64,000 nt of DNA, taken from assembly GCF_003667705.1 (NCBI RefSeq), contig NZ_CP033019.1, forward strand, positions 4,650,001 to 4,714,000, in the 5' to 3' direction. A model generated the notes under the pieces. That model was not told where the DNA came from. It did no database searches and saw only the letters and a list, made by a program, of their open reading frames with translations. Origin of the DNA: Janthinobacterium agaricidamnosum (GTDB taxonomy: Bacteria; Pseudomonadota; Gammaproteobacteria; Burkholderiales; Burkholderiaceae_D). The position numbers were made by a program, and so were the translations under genes. Positions 17,289 to 26,414 of the stretch are shown in pieces (within the stretch, counting starts at the first letter, position 1; every line of letters starts with the position of its first letter).

Positions 17289-18335
17289 TCAATTCTCCAG
17301 CAAGTCTTGCAATTGCGCATTGCGCCGCGACGTCAGCCGGCCGGCCCAGGTCTCGCTGGTGACGGATGGATAGCGCACGGCGCCAAAATTCATCCAGGCA
17401 TCGCGGTACGCCAGCCACAGGCGCTGGGTGGCGCGGATGCCGTCCTTATCCACGGCGCCCGCATAGGTGGACGCGGGCTTTTTCATCAGCTTGCCGTAGA
17501 TGGCGTTGAGCTCCTTGTCGAGTGCCGCCGCCTGCTCCTTCGTCATGCTGGCCGGCAACTTGCCCCCTTCGTACTCACGCAAGTCCTGCGCCAGCAAGTC
17601 GAGCTCGGCCGTGCGGGCCGCGATGCTCTGGGCGGCGCGCGCCGTGCCGCTCAAGTCCGTTTCATTGGCCGCGCGCGCGTCGGCAAACTTGCTTGCGGCC
17701 GCCTGCAGCTTTTGCAGCGACGCTTGCGCCACGGCAGGCATGCTTGCGCTGACCTTGCCTGTCGCCTGTGCGCGCACGCGCTGCTTTTGCCGCGCATCGA
17801 TGGCGCTGCACACGCCCATCATGTAGCCGCTGGTAATGTCATCGCACAAGTCGATCATGCCGCGCCCGCTGGCATTGATCTGCTGCAAGTGTTCAATGCG
17901 GCCCCGCATCTCGGCCGGTGCCGCGTCGATGCTGCACGCATACTTGAGCGCCAGCAGCGGGTCTTTCTGCACGCCCTGCCCATTCTGGTACAGCATCATC
18001 AATACGGCGCTGTTCTGCGTTGCCATCGCGCAATGGCGCGCGGGACGCCAGTCGGCCGGCTTGGGCGAGGACATACTCTTGGTATCGTAATACAGGTCCG
18101 TCGCCTGGCATTGCTGCAAGGACGCCACGGCGGACGGCGCCGGCAGGTCGGCCGGCGGCGGCGCCGCATCCTTGACCTTCAGGCAGCCCGCATACCAGGC
18201 CGTGCTTTCCGCATGACCCACGCCCATGGCGCTGGTGTTCGGGTACGGTGCTGCGGCGGCGGCAAAAACCGGGGCCGCCAGCAGGCAGCTCACGCCCAGC
18301 AATGCCGTTTTCAATAAGGGTAGACAAATTTTCAT
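17289..18335 (-). CDS. Secreted LprI-like (DUF1311) protein
   Basis: A 348-residue exported protein with a signal peptide (LLKTALLGVSCLLAAPVFA, about residues 8-26). Residues 60-150 include DLYYDTKSM and the Sel1-like ARHCAMATQNSAVLMMLYQNG stretch. The C-terminal part shows the LprI/DUF1311 pattern: DLCDDITSGYMMGVCSAID, LDKELNAIYGKLM and TQRLWLAYRDAWMNF. LprI-type proteins are described as lysozyme inhibitors in some bacteria; that role is only a possibility here. It is followed immediately by the 167-residue hypothetical gene. Confidence 0.75.
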   Translation of the reverse strand: MKICLPLLKTALLGVSCLLAAPVFAAAAAPYPNTSAMGVGHAESTAWYAGCLKVKDAAPPPADLPAPSAVASLQQCQATDLYYDTKSMSSPKPADWRPARHCAMATQNSAVLMMLYQNGQGVQKDPLLALKYACSIDAAPAEMRGRIEHLQQINASGRGMIDLCDDITSGYMMGVCSAIDARQKQRVRAQATGKVSASMPAVAQASLQKLQAAASKFADARAANETDLSGTARAAQSIAARTAELDLLAQDLREYEGGKLPASMTKEQAAALDKELNAIYGKLMKKPASTYAGAVDKDGIRATQRLWLAYRDAWMNFGAVRYPSVTSETWAGRLTSRRNAQLQDLLEN

Positions 18336-18509
18336 GTTCTATCAGCGCCAGCGTGAATAAAGCGGCAAGTTTAACTGATCAGCCAGGCTGCGCACGCCCG
18401 GTACACGCACATCGTGCCTGGTAAGTAACGGTTCATGGCCTTGGCAGCGGCCGAATCGATGGGCAATAATGTTGCCCGCTGTACTTTTTTCACTACCCGG
18501 ACCACGCCC

Positions 18510-20669
18510 ATGACCTCACCCCGTCTTTGCCGTTCCCTCGGCTCCCTGCTGATCGCAGCAGCCTGCGCCTCGCTGGCTCACGCCGCCGAGACCAAGGCCA
18601 CGACCCCAGTTGCCGCCACGCAAACGCAAGCCAGACACGCCATCACGCATGAAGACGTGTGGCTGATGAAACGGGTGGGCGCGCCCGTCGCCAGCCCGGA
18701 CGGGCGCTGGGCCGTGTTTTCCGTGGTCGACAGCGCCTACGATAGCAAGGAACAATCGTCGGATCTGTGGATCAAGTCCCTGCTTGATGACAGCCCCGCG
18801 CGCCGCCTGACGTATTCCAAGGGCGGCGAAAGCGCCATGGCCTGGTCGCCGGACAGCCGCCAGCTGGTCTTCGTCGCCAAGCGCGACGGCGATGAAGCGG
18901 GACAGATCTACCGCCTCGACGTGGCCGCCGGCGGCGAAGCGCAACGCCTGACCTCGCTCACCCTGGGCGCGCGCATGCCAAAGTGGAGCCCGGACGGCAA
19001 GCAATTGCTGTTCATCAGCGACATCTATCCTGGCAACAAGACGGAAGCCGACGTCAAGCAAAGCGCGAAAGAGCGCAAGGAGCGCAAAGTCAGCGCCCGT
19101 TCATATGAAACGACGGCGCCGCGCTATTTCGACAAATGGCTGACGGACAAGCAGGTACGCCTGTTCATCGTCGATGCGCAACCTGAGTCGAAAGGTGAAA
19201 ACACGCCGCGCGACATCCTGTCGGGCACGCAACTGGTGGCGCTGCCCGGCTTTGGCGGCGGCCAGGGCGACGAGGGACAATCCTTGGATGCCGTCTGGAC
19301 GCCGGACGGCAAGGCCGTCGTCTTCAACGCAGCCACCAACCGCGACGCGGCCCAGCGCGAAGCCGTCTATTCGCAGCTGTACTTGCTGCCCGTGGCCGGC
19401 GGCGAAGCGCAACGTTTGACGCAGGACAAGCACAGCTACGGTTCCCTGAAATTCGCGGCCGACGGCAAGACCCTGTTCGCCTTGAGCGACGCGCAAACGC
19501 CCGGTAAAGTGTATGACGTGAAACGCCTGGCCAGCTTCGCCTGGCCGATGAGCAATCCTGCGCCAACCATCCTGACAGCCAAGCTGGACCGCTCGATTTC
19601 CCGCTATGTGCTGCCCGAAGGCGGCAAGCGCGTCATTTTCAGCTATGAACATGCGGGCCTGGAAAAGCTGTACTCGATCGATGTCAAAGGCGGCGACGTG
19701 CGCGAAGAGCCATCCTTGCCGACGGGCACCATCAACTCGCTGAGCAGCGGCGGCAAGGCCCTCGTCGGCGTGTGGGAGTCGTCGATCAATCCGCCGGAAA
19801 TCTATGCCTTCAACGGCAAGCAGCCGAAACGGCTGACGGCCTTCAACACGGAGAAAGCGAGCAAGATCGACTGGCAGGCGCCCGAGCACTTCTGGTTCAC
19901 CACGGCCGACGGCCGCCGGATCCACAATATGCTCGTCAAGCCCGCGAATTTCGACCCGAACAAGAAATATCCGCTGTTTACCGTCATCCACGGCGGCGCG
20001 GCCAGCATGTGGCGCGACCAGTTCGTGCTGCGCTGGAACTATCACTTGCTGGCCAAGCCAGGTTATGTCGTGCTGCTGACCGACTACAAGGGTTCCACCG
20101 GCTATGGCGAGGAATTCTCGCGCTCGATCCAGTTCGACCCATTGAAAGGTCCGGGCGATGAAGTCAACCAGGGCGTCGATGAAGCCATCAAGAAATACCC
20201 GTTCATCGACAGCACGAAACTGGCCGCCGGCGGCGCCAGCTATGGCGGCCACCTGGCCAACTGGCTGCAGGCAACCACCACGCGCTACAAGGCCATCGTC
20301 TCGCACGCGGGCGAAATGGATTTGATCATGCAGTGGGGCACCAGCGATGGCGGTTTCGGCCGTGAAACGAATGCAGGCGGCCCCGTCTGGTCGAACCTGC
20401 CCGTGTGGCGCGACCAAAGCCCGGTCATGCAAGCGGGCAACCACGAAAAAGGCACGGGCTTTACCACCCCCATCCTGATCACCGTGGGCGAGCTCGACTA
20501 CCGCGTGCCGGCCAACAATGCCCTGATGAACTTTGCAGTACAACAGCGCCTGAACGTGCCGGCGAAATTGCTGGTGTTCCCGGATGAAAACCACTGGATT
20601 TTAAAAGGCGAGAACAGCCGTTTCTTCTACAGCGAAGTCGAGGGCTGGCTCGCCAAATACCTCAAGTAA
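18510..20669 (+). CDS. S9-family prolyl oligopeptidase-like peptidase
   Basis: A 719-residue exported serine peptidase of the DAP2/acylaminoacyl-peptidase group. MTSPRLCRSLGSL starts a signal peptide ending near residue 25 (SLAHA/AET), so 18510 is preferred over an upstream in-frame ATG. Residues about 50-430 form the WD-like propeller (SPDGRWAVFSVV, WSPDSRQLVFVAK, WSPDGKQLLFIS). The alpha/beta-hydrolase domain holds the nucleophile GGASYGGHL (about 573), aspartate in GELDYRVPANN (about 662) and histidine in DENHWIL (about 694). It probably degrades peptides in the periplasm. It is followed by a bidirectional terminator. Confidence 0.92.
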   Translation: MTSPRLCRSLGSLLIAAACASLAHAAETKATTPVAATQTQARHAITHEDVWLMKRVGAPVASPDGRWAVFSVVDSAYDSKEQSSDLWIKSLLDDSPARRLTYSKGGESAMAWSPDSRQLVFVAKRDGDEAGQIYRLDVAAGGEAQRLTSLTLGARMPKWSPDGKQLLFISDIYPGNKTEADVKQSAKERKERKVSARSYETTAPRYFDKWLTDKQVRLFIVDAQPESKGENTPRDILSGTQLVALPGFGGGQGDEGQSLDAVWTPDGKAVVFNAATNRDAAQREAVYSQLYLLPVAGGEAQRLTQDKHSYGSLKFAADGKTLFALSDAQTPGKVYDVKRLASFAWPMSNPAPTILTAKLDRSISRYVLPEGGKRVIFSYEHAGLEKLYSIDVKGGDVREEPSLPTGTINSLSSGGKALVGVWESSINPPEIYAFNGKQPKRLTAFNTEKASKIDWQAPEHFWFTTADGRRIHNMLVKPANFDPNKKYPLFTVIHGGAASMWRDQFVLRWNYHLLAKPGYVVLLTDYKGSTGYGEEFSRSIQFDPLKGPGDEVNQGVDEAIKKYPFIDSTKLAAGGASYGGHLANWLQATTTRYKAIVSHAGEMDLIMQWGTSDGGFGRETNAGGPVWSNLPVWRDQSPVMQAGNHEKGTGFTTPILITVGELDYRVPANNALMNFAVQQRLNVPAKLLVFPDENHWILKGENSRFFYSEVEGWLAKYLK

Positions 20670-20691
20670 ATCCTGAAACGTTCTTGAAATG

Positions 20692-20728
20692 AAAAGCCAG
20701 GCTCCGCACATGCGGGCCTGGCTTTTTT
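20692..20728. terminator. Bidirectional terminator between S9 peptidase and MFS gene
   Basis: AAAGCCAGGC and GCCTGGCTTT arms with an inner CCGCA/TGCGG stem, A-run on the left and T-run on the right. It serves both convergent genes and overlaps the last base of the MFS gene. Confidence 0.9.
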
Positions 20729-22020
20729 CATGCGGGCTGGACGGCGGCCACGGCCGCCTTCTGCCGCTGGATCGCCAGCACCAGCAGCGCGGCCAGCAGG
20801 CAGGCGGCGCTGGCCGCGAACAGGGCCGGATTGTAGGTCAGCATCAGGGTGCGGATGCGGCCCGCGCCGTACGCGGCCACGGCGGCGCCCAGCTGGTGGC
20901 CCGCGAAGATCCAGCCGAACACCATGCCCGCCCGCTCCCGGCCAAACGTGGCGCCCACCAGTTTCACGGTCGGCGGCACAGTGGCGATCCAGTCCAGGCC
21001 GTAAAATATGGCAAACAGGGACAGGCCGTACAGGGTGAATTCCGAATACGGCAGCCAGAACAGGGACAGCCCCCGCAAGCCGTAGTACCAGAACAGCAGT
21101 TTGCGGTTGTCATAGCGGTCCGACAGCCAGCCGGACAAGATCGTGCCGAACAGGTCGAACGCCCCCATCATCGCCAGCACGGAGGCGGCCGGCACGGCGG
21201 ACAGGCCCGAGTCGCCGCACAGGGAAATGAAGTGCGTCTGGATCAGGCCGTTGGTGCTGAGGCCGCAGATGAAGAAGGTGCCGAACAGTATCCAGAAGGT
21301 GCGGTTCGCCGCCACGCTGCGCAGAATCACGAACGGCGTGGCAAACGTCATTTTTGCGGCCACTGGCGCCGTCAGCGGCGTGGCCGGATCGGCGCCGTAG
21401 GGCCGCAAGGCCACGTCCTGCGGCCGGTTGCGCATGCACAGGAAGGCCAGCACGGCAACGATGGCGCAGCTGGCAAACACGGGCATGACGGCCGTGCGCC
21501 AGCCGAAATGCTCGATCAGCCAGGCACCCACGGGCAGGAACAGCAGCTGGCCCGTTGCCGAGCTGGCCGTCAGCACGCCCACCACCAGGCCCCGGTGCGT
21601 CTCGAACCAGCGGTTCGCCACCACGGCGCTCAGGACCAGCGCCGTCATGCCCGAGCCCAGCCCCAGCAGGATGCCCCACAGGGCCACCAGCTGCCAGAAT
21701 TGCGTCATGCGCGTGGCCAGCAGCATGCCGGCCGCGATCAGGCCCAGGGCCACGCAGATGATATTGCGCAAGCCGAAACGCTCCATCAGGATGGCGGCAA
21801 ACGGCCCCATCAAGCCAAACAGCACGAAACGCACGGCCAGGGCCGAGGAAATCTGCTCGGCATCCCAGCCGAACTCGCGGCTCAGCGGCTGCATCAGCGC
21901 GCCCGGCAAGCCCAGGGCGGCAGACGATGTCAGGGCCGTGAGGAAGGTGATGGCGACGATGACCCAGGCGAAATGGATGCCGCGCCGCTCCAGCCATTGC
22001 GAAAAGGGAAGAGAAAGCAT
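20728..22020 (-). CDS. MFS transporter (monocarboxylate/oxalate-type)
   Basis: A 430-residue major facilitator with 12 predicted hydrophobic segments. The N-terminal GIHFAWVIVAITFLTALTS and the loop NRWFETHRGLVVGVL are typical of the OxlT/MCT-like branch. The central loop (about 205-235) separates two six-helix halves. The second half has GWLSDRYDNRKLLF, the MFS motif A repeat. The substrate cannot be read from sequence. A palindromic AT-rich stretch lies upstream in the gap to the BON gene's terminator. Confidence 0.85.
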   Translation of the reverse strand: MLSLPFSQWLERRGIHFAWVIVAITFLTALTSSAALGLPGALMQPLSREFGWDAEQISSALAVRFVLFGLMGPFAAILMERFGLRNIICVALGLIAAGMLLATRMTQFWQLVALWGILLGLGSGMTALVLSAVVANRWFETHRGLVVGVLTASSATGQLLFLPVGAWLIEHFGWRTAVMPVFASCAIVAVLAFLCMRNRPQDVALRPYGADPATPLTAPVAAKMTFATPFVILRSVAANRTFWILFGTFFICGLSTNGLIQTHFISLCGDSGLSAVPAASVLAMMGAFDLFGTILSGWLSDRYDNRKLLFWYYGLRGLSLFWLPYSEFTLYGLSLFAIFYGLDWIATVPPTVKLVGATFGRERAGMVFGWIFAGHQLGAAVAAYGAGRIRTLMLTYNPALFAASAACLLAALLVLAIQRQKAAVAAVQPA

Positions 22021-22107
22021 GCTGTCCTCATGAGAAAAAATGGATGCCGGTCACTACCAGCCGTTGGGATTTTTCTCATGTTATATTATGATCGTAATTT
22101 ATACAAT

Positions 22108-22145
22108 CAAAAAACTGGAGCGGCACTGCTGCGTGCCGCTCCAGT
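22108..22145 (-). terminator. Intrinsic terminator of the BON-domain gene
   Basis: ACTGGAGCGGCAC-N6-GTGCCGCTCCAGT, a perfect 13-bp stem. The minus-strand T-run corresponds to A22109-A22114. It lies 30 bases past the BON gene stop. Confidence 0.92.
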
Positions 22146-22174
22146 CCTGACTTTAACGCTGCGCAGAATGTGGC

Positions 22175-22906
22175 TTACTTGACCTTCAAGCCATTCTTCA
22201 CATCCGTCACGCCTTCCACGCTGCGGGCCAGGTCGGCGGCTTTTTTCACTTGCGCCTGGGAAGGCACGAAGCCGCTGAGCATGACAACGCCGTTGACCGT
22301 TTCCACGTGCACGTCAAGCGCCTTCAAGTCGTTGTCCTTGACGAGGTCAGCCTTGATCTTGGTGGTGATGACGGAGTCGGCCACGGCCGTCTTGGTGCTG
22401 CCGGCTGCATTGCGCGTCACGCAGGCGGCCTTGGCCGTCGCATCCATGGCGTCGCAATTCTCCTTCGTGGTGGCGGGCGGATTCTGCGCCACGTTGGTGC
22501 CGGCCTTGGCGCCCGTATTGGCGTCGGCCAGCGCGGCCGTCTTCGCCGCCTTGGCATCGTTCATGCATGTGGTTTTATCGGCGCCCGTGCGGTCGCCGCA
22601 CTTGGCCTTGGCCAGGTCATACTCGGCATTGGCGACATCCTTGCGGGCCTTGGTCAGCTCGCGCGGCGTGTTGCGGTATTGGGCCACGGCATCCGATTCG
22701 GCCTTGGCGCGCGCTACCCTGGCTTCTTCCACGCAGACTTTTTTCGCGTTGCCGCTGTGGCTGTCGCAGGCGGCCTTGGCCTGCTTGTAGTCACTTGACG
22801 CCTTGTCCGTCAAACTCTTGTACGAGGCATCCTGCGCATACGCGGGCGCGGCGGCAAGCAGGGCGCTGGCACTGGCGGCCAGCATGAGTGCGATCATTTT
22901 GTTCAT
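22175..22906 (-). CDS. Periplasmic BON-domain protein
   Basis: A 243-residue exported protein. The signal peptide ends in AAAPAYAQ/DAS (about residue 24). Residues 25-165 are Ala/Lys/Asp-rich, probably helical, with paired cysteines (KAACDSHSGNAKKVCVEEA, AKCGDRTGADKTTCMNDA, ENCDAMDATAKAACVTRN). The C-terminal 70 residues are one BON domain: SVITTKIKADLVKDNDL, VHVETVNGVVMLSGFV and SVEGVTDVKNGLKVK. OsmY-like BON proteins bind membranes or act in envelope stress. The repeated Cys-containing helices make it distinct from OsmY. Confidence 0.87.
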   Translation of the reverse strand: MNKMIALMLAASASALLAAAPAYAQDASYKSLTDKASSDYKQAKAACDSHSGNAKKVCVEEARVARAKAESDAVAQYRNTPRELTKARKDVANAEYDLAKAKCGDRTGADKTTCMNDAKAAKTAALADANTGAKAGTNVAQNPPATTKENCDAMDATAKAACVTRNAAGSTKTAVADSVITTKIKADLVKDNDLKALDVHVETVNGVVMLSGFVPSQAQVKKAADLARSVEGVTDVKNGLKVK

Positions 22907-23010
22907 GATGGTTCCTCTCTGGTTAGTTGATGCCCAGATTAGACCCCTGCCGCGCGCAAAGCTCCGTGCGACAGCACACGCTGACAGTCCATTCGCTTAA
23001 AAATCACCGT

Positions 23011-23721
23011 TTATTTGTCGCCGCTCAAACCCATCTGCCACAATACTTGCGCCTGTTCAAATGGTGAAACGGCCCCATCAAATGCGCCTGCGCCTGCGCC
23101 ATCGGCCAGCGCCAGCCAGCCTTGCGTGGCGTGGGAACTGCCTACACCGCCGCCCGCAGCCTCGCCTGCCGCGCGCACGCCGCGCATCCAGGCCAGCACA
23201 TCCTGATACTGGCCGGGGTGGCGTCCATGCATCCAGGCCAGGGCCACCAGGTCCGCATACCCCTCTTCGCGGCGCGTCTCGCGCAGCTCCTGCGCCAGCG
23301 CAGCCAACTTGCCGCGCTGCCTGCTGCGCGGCTCGACAAAGCCGCGCGGCAAGGCATGCCAGTCGCCCTGCGCATAGCGCCGGCAATGGCCGATCTCATG
23401 CGCCGTCATCGCTTCCATCATCAGGCCCTGGCGCGCGGGCGGCACGCCTTCCAAGACACTGTCCGCCTGCGCATTGCCGCGCAAGGACAGCACCAGCTTG
23501 CAGCGCCCCCCTTCGTAGCCCAGCGCCAGCGGCACGGCGCCGGGCGCATCCTGCGGCTGCACGATGATATCGATGGGCAAACCTTGCGCACGCGCAAACG
23601 CGATGACGGGCTGGCCCGCCTGCAGCCAGCGCGTTTCCAAATCGGTCAGCTGGGCGGCAGCCACGGCAGGCAAAGGAGAGAAAGCGATGAGCAAGCTCAT
23701 CAGCAATAGCGGATTCAGCAT
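23011..23721 (-). CDS. Putative secreted HEXXH metalloprotease-like protein
   Basis: A 236-residue protein. MLNPLLLMSLLIAFSPLPAVA is a signal peptide, so the start at 23721 is chosen over a longer upstream frame. The region around residue 105 contains AMTAHEIGHCRRYAQGDWHA, a HEXXH zinc-binding motif. EEGYADLVALAWMHGRHPGQ (about 165) could supply the third ligand (Glu or His). No named peptidase family is recognised. It faces the same direction as the larger M49-like peptidase upstream but is separated from it by a terminator. Confidence 0.65.
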   Translation of the reverse strand: MLNPLLLMSLLIAFSPLPAVAAAQLTDLETRWLQAGQPVIAFARAQGLPIDIIVQPQDAPGAVPLALGYEGGRCKLVLSLRGNAQADSVLEGVPPARQGLMMEAMTAHEIGHCRRYAQGDWHALPRGFVEPRSRQRGKLAALAQELRETRREEGYADLVALAWMHGRHPGQYQDVLAWMRGVRAAGEAAGGGVGSSHATQGWLALADGAGAGAFDGAVSPFEQAQVLWQMGLSGDK

Positions 23722-23817
23722 GAAATAGGCGGGAAGAAAGGAGGATTTACCACTGCAGAGTAAGCGGTGGATGTATTTCCACAAGGAAAAACTGGCAACT
23801 TTTCGCAAATAAAGACG

Positions 23818-23844
23818 AAAAAAAACCGGTGCGCAAGGCACCGG
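23818..23844 (-). terminator. Intrinsic terminator of the M49-like peptidase gene
   Basis: CCGGTGC-N5-GCACCGG with an eight-base T-run on the minus strand (A23818-A23825). It also has TTTT on the plus side. Confidence 0.85.
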
Positions 23845-23874
23845 CTTTTCAGACTGATAATAATCAAGGTCAGC

Positions 23875-25608
23875 TTATTTCTTCGCCGCCTTATCCAGCG
23901 CGCGGGCCGTGACGAATTCCGGGCGGATATCGTTGGGCACGGCCTTCATCTTGTCGAGCGCCACCTGCACCTCAGGGCGGATGACAACGTATTTCGTCAT
24001 CATCGCTTGCGCGCGCGCATAGTCGCCCGTCGCCTCGATGGTCAGAAATTCACGGTCCAGGTCGATCACGGCCTGCTTGATCTTCGCAAAATCGACGCCG
24101 AATTTGCCGTCGCCCAGCGAGACAAAACCGCCCTTGTCGAGGATGTAATTCATCTGGATGGCCATGCCGCGCGCATGCGAATCCGTCAGGCCGAAATGCA
24201 GCGTGCGGAAACCGGAGGCGAGGAAGGTGTTGTACAGCTTGCGTTCGGCCGCCTCGCCCTGGCCCAGGGTGTCGTTGAGCTGGCCCTTGTCCATCATGTA
24301 GCGCAGCGCGAACAGGCCCGTGATATCGGCCTTGGCTTCCTCGATGGTGGAATACGCTTCCTTCAAGTCCTGGCGCGGCGTCGATGGCTTGCCGTCGACC
24401 ACGGTGGCGTGCGGGCCCAGGCCGTGCATGATTTCATGCGCGAGGATGTGCGTGAAGAAGGAATTGAAATCGACGTCCTGCTGCGCTTCCGGCGTGAGCA
24501 CCAGTTTCGAGATCGGCGTCAGGGTGGCCTTGAACTTGGCTTCCTGCACGTTCTTCAGCATCACGCGCTTGGAGCCGCGCGCGCTGATGATGCGCTCGTC
24601 ATTGGGCAAGTTGTAGGCGGCCGTCTGCACGGCCATGTTGCCGTCGCCGGCGCCATACACCTGGTTGACCACCACCATCGGCGCCAGCGCGCCCACTTTC
24701 GGGTTGCGGTACTGGGCGTCGAGCGGCAGGTTGTCTTCCAGCTCCTGCATGTGCTTGGCGAAGAAGTTGAGCTTTTGCGTCTCGGCCTGGTCGCGGATGT
24801 TCACGTAGGCTTCGAACGCGGCCTTGTAGCCGAACAGCTCATCGTTATACGTTTCATACGGGCCGATGGTGATGTCGACGGGCGAATCGAGGTCCATCCA
24901 GGCGAAGTCGGACGGCAGATAGTCGTTGTCGAGGAAAGCCTTGGCGCGCAGGGTGAGGAATTTCTTCAGCGATGCATTGTCCGTGGCGGCCGCCGCTTCA
25001 TCGAGCAATTTGGCCAGCTGTTTCAGCTCCACCTTGTATTCGTCCGAATACTTGACGGTCTGGTATTTGCCATCCTTGCCCGCGCGAATCGTCGTGAAGA
25101 ACCATTGCGCCTGCTGCTTGTCCTCTGGCGACAAGCCATTCATCCACGTTTCCAGGCTGGCCTTGGTGGCGCCCTGCGGATAGAAGTTGCCCGCTTCCGG
25201 CTTGTGCGCGGGAATGGCGATGCCCGCATAGCTGGCCGGCATGAACGAGGCGTGCGCGTCGAGCACCGACCATGGCCCCTTGTTGATCCAGAAATAATTC
25301 AGGCGGGCCTGACCCAGGGCCGACTTGTCCTTCTTCAAGGCCGCCCACAGCGCTTCATTGCCGGACCAGCGCTGGCGCAGCTGCAGCACGTCGACCAGCT
25401 TGGCCGCTTCGACCAGCTTGGCGATGGCCTGGCGGTCGCCCGCGGACAGGTGGGTGACGTCGGCCGTCAGCGCGACGGGGGCGTAGCGGGCGCTCATGGC
25501 CGTCAGTTGTTGCGCGGTGGCCGGGGTGGCTGGCGCGGCCGCTGGCGTTGTTGCGCAGGCACTGCCGACGGCGGCGGCCATCAGCAGGGGAATCAGGAGT
25601 TTTTTCAT
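23875..25608 (-). CDS. M49-like (dipeptidyl-peptidase III family) zinc peptidase
   Basis: A 577-residue exported protein with a short signal peptide and cysteine (MKKLLIPLLMAAAVGSAC, residue 18), possibly lipid-modified. The middle portion (about 120-390) carries WINKGPWSVLDAHASF and the C-terminal half has the metal site HEIMHGLGPH (about 393) followed by YSTIEEAKADITGLF (about 424). That spacing of HEXXH and E..AD resembles bacterial dipeptidyl-peptidase III relatives, whose classical motif is HEXXGH. Start at MKKLL; the open frame upstream is not real. A palindromic repeat lies just upstream in the leader. Confidence 0.8.
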   Translation of the reverse strand: MKKLLIPLLMAAAVGSACATTPAAAPATPATAQQLTAMSARYAPVALTADVTHLSAGDRQAIAKLVEAAKLVDVLQLRQRWSGNEALWAALKKDKSALGQARLNYFWINKGPWSVLDAHASFMPASYAGIAIPAHKPEAGNFYPQGATKASLETWMNGLSPEDKQQAQWFFTTIRAGKDGKYQTVKYSDEYKVELKQLAKLLDEAAAATDNASLKKFLTLRAKAFLDNDYLPSDFAWMDLDSPVDITIGPYETYNDELFGYKAAFEAYVNIRDQAETQKLNFFAKHMQELEDNLPLDAQYRNPKVGALAPMVVVNQVYGAGDGNMAVQTAAYNLPNDERIISARGSKRVMLKNVQEAKFKATLTPISKLVLTPEAQQDVDFNSFFTHILAHEIMHGLGPHATVVDGKPSTPRQDLKEAYSTIEEAKADITGLFALRYMMDKGQLNDTLGQGEAAERKLYNTFLASGFRTLHFGLTDSHARGMAIQMNYILDKGGFVSLGDGKFGVDFAKIKQAVIDLDREFLTIEATGDYARAQAMMTKYVVIRPEVQVALDKMKAVPNDIRPEFVTARALDKAAKK

Positions 25609-25626
25609 GGGGCCTCGGTTAAATTC

Positions 25627-25655
25627 TGGGGTCAGACCCGGCGGGTCTGACCCCA
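25627..25655. repeat. 13-bp-arm palindrome, family A copy 1
   Basis: TGGGGTCAGACCC-GGC-GGGTCTGACCCCA, just upstream of the M49-like gene. The same palindrome occurs at 45295-45322 with one spacer change. It is a short interspersed REP-like element. Confidence 0.85.
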
Positions 25656-25702
25656 AGTGAGGCAAATTGTAATCCACCAATGCCCCCGCCTGCAGCGCTG
25701 GC

Positions 25703-26302
25703 TTACCAGACCTTGTACACCTGCCCCGTCTGCGCCCCTTCCACGCTGCGGCTGTAGGCGAGCGCCACGCGGCTGGCGGCGGCCGGCTCGAAGCCGTAGA
25801 AGAAGGGGCCGTACGACTCCAGCGATTCGGCCAGCACCGTCGGGCTGACGACATTGATGCGCACGCCGCGCGCAAGCTCGATGGCGGCGCCCCTGACAAA
25901 ACCTTCCACGGCCGCATTGGTCATGCTGGCGGCCGTGCCGAAGCGGATCGGCTGGTCGGCCACGATGCCGCTGGTCAAGGTAATCGAACCGCCGTCGTTC
26001 AGGTATTCCTGCGCTACCAGCGCCACGTTGACCTGGCCCATCAGCTTGCTGTCCAGGCCCAGGCGGAATTGCTCGGGCGTAAATTCGCTCAGCGGGCCGA
26101 AATGCAGCTTGCCGGCCGTGACGACGACGGCATCGACCTTGCCGATGCGCTTGAACAGGGCGCGCACTTGCGCGATGTCGCCCATGTCGGCCTGGTGCGT
26201 GCCGCTGCGGCTGCCCACTTCGATGATTTCATGGCGTTGCGCCAGTTGGGCGGCGACGGCCGTGCCGATGGTGCCGCTGGCGCCGATGATGACGATTTTC
26301 AT
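25703..26302 (-). CDS. Atypical short-chain dehydrogenase/reductase
   Basis: A 199-residue Rossmann protein with the cofactor loop GASGTIGTAVA at the N terminus and NVVSPTVLAESLE in the C-terminal half. The canonical YxxxK is absent: the position reads GTAASMTNAAVEGFVRGAA. SGIVAD keeps the serine. This is a known short SDR subgroup lacking the catalytic tyrosine/lysine, so it may bind NAD(P) without being a classical dehydrogenase. It is transcribed divergently from a LysR regulator 112 bases away, which probably controls it. Confidence 0.85.
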   Translation of the reverse strand: MKIVIIGASGTIGTAVAAQLAQRHEIIEVGSRSGTHQADMGDIAQVRALFKRIGKVDAVVVTAGKLHFGPLSEFTPEQFRLGLDSKLMGQVNVALVAQEYLNDGGSITLTSGIVADQPIRFGTAASMTNAAVEGFVRGAAIELARGVRINVVSPTVLAESLESYGPFFYGFEPAAASRVALAYSRSVEGAQTGQVYKVW

Positions 26303-26414
26303 GCTGCTTCCTTGTGTGGGTTGAACGATGGAGCCAGTATGCGCCGCTTACAAAAAGGAATAAATACGCTAGAATTTACAAGATTACTAATCTATAGTTT
26401 GCAATCGGGAAGCC

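Noticed and set aside
16395..18317. A 640-codon plus-strand frame over the LprI-like region
   Set aside because: Antisense shadow of the two minus-strand genes, no signal or domain.
23767..25650. A 627-codon plus-strand frame
   Set aside because: Antisense of the M49-like peptidase, which has signal peptide and zinc motifs.
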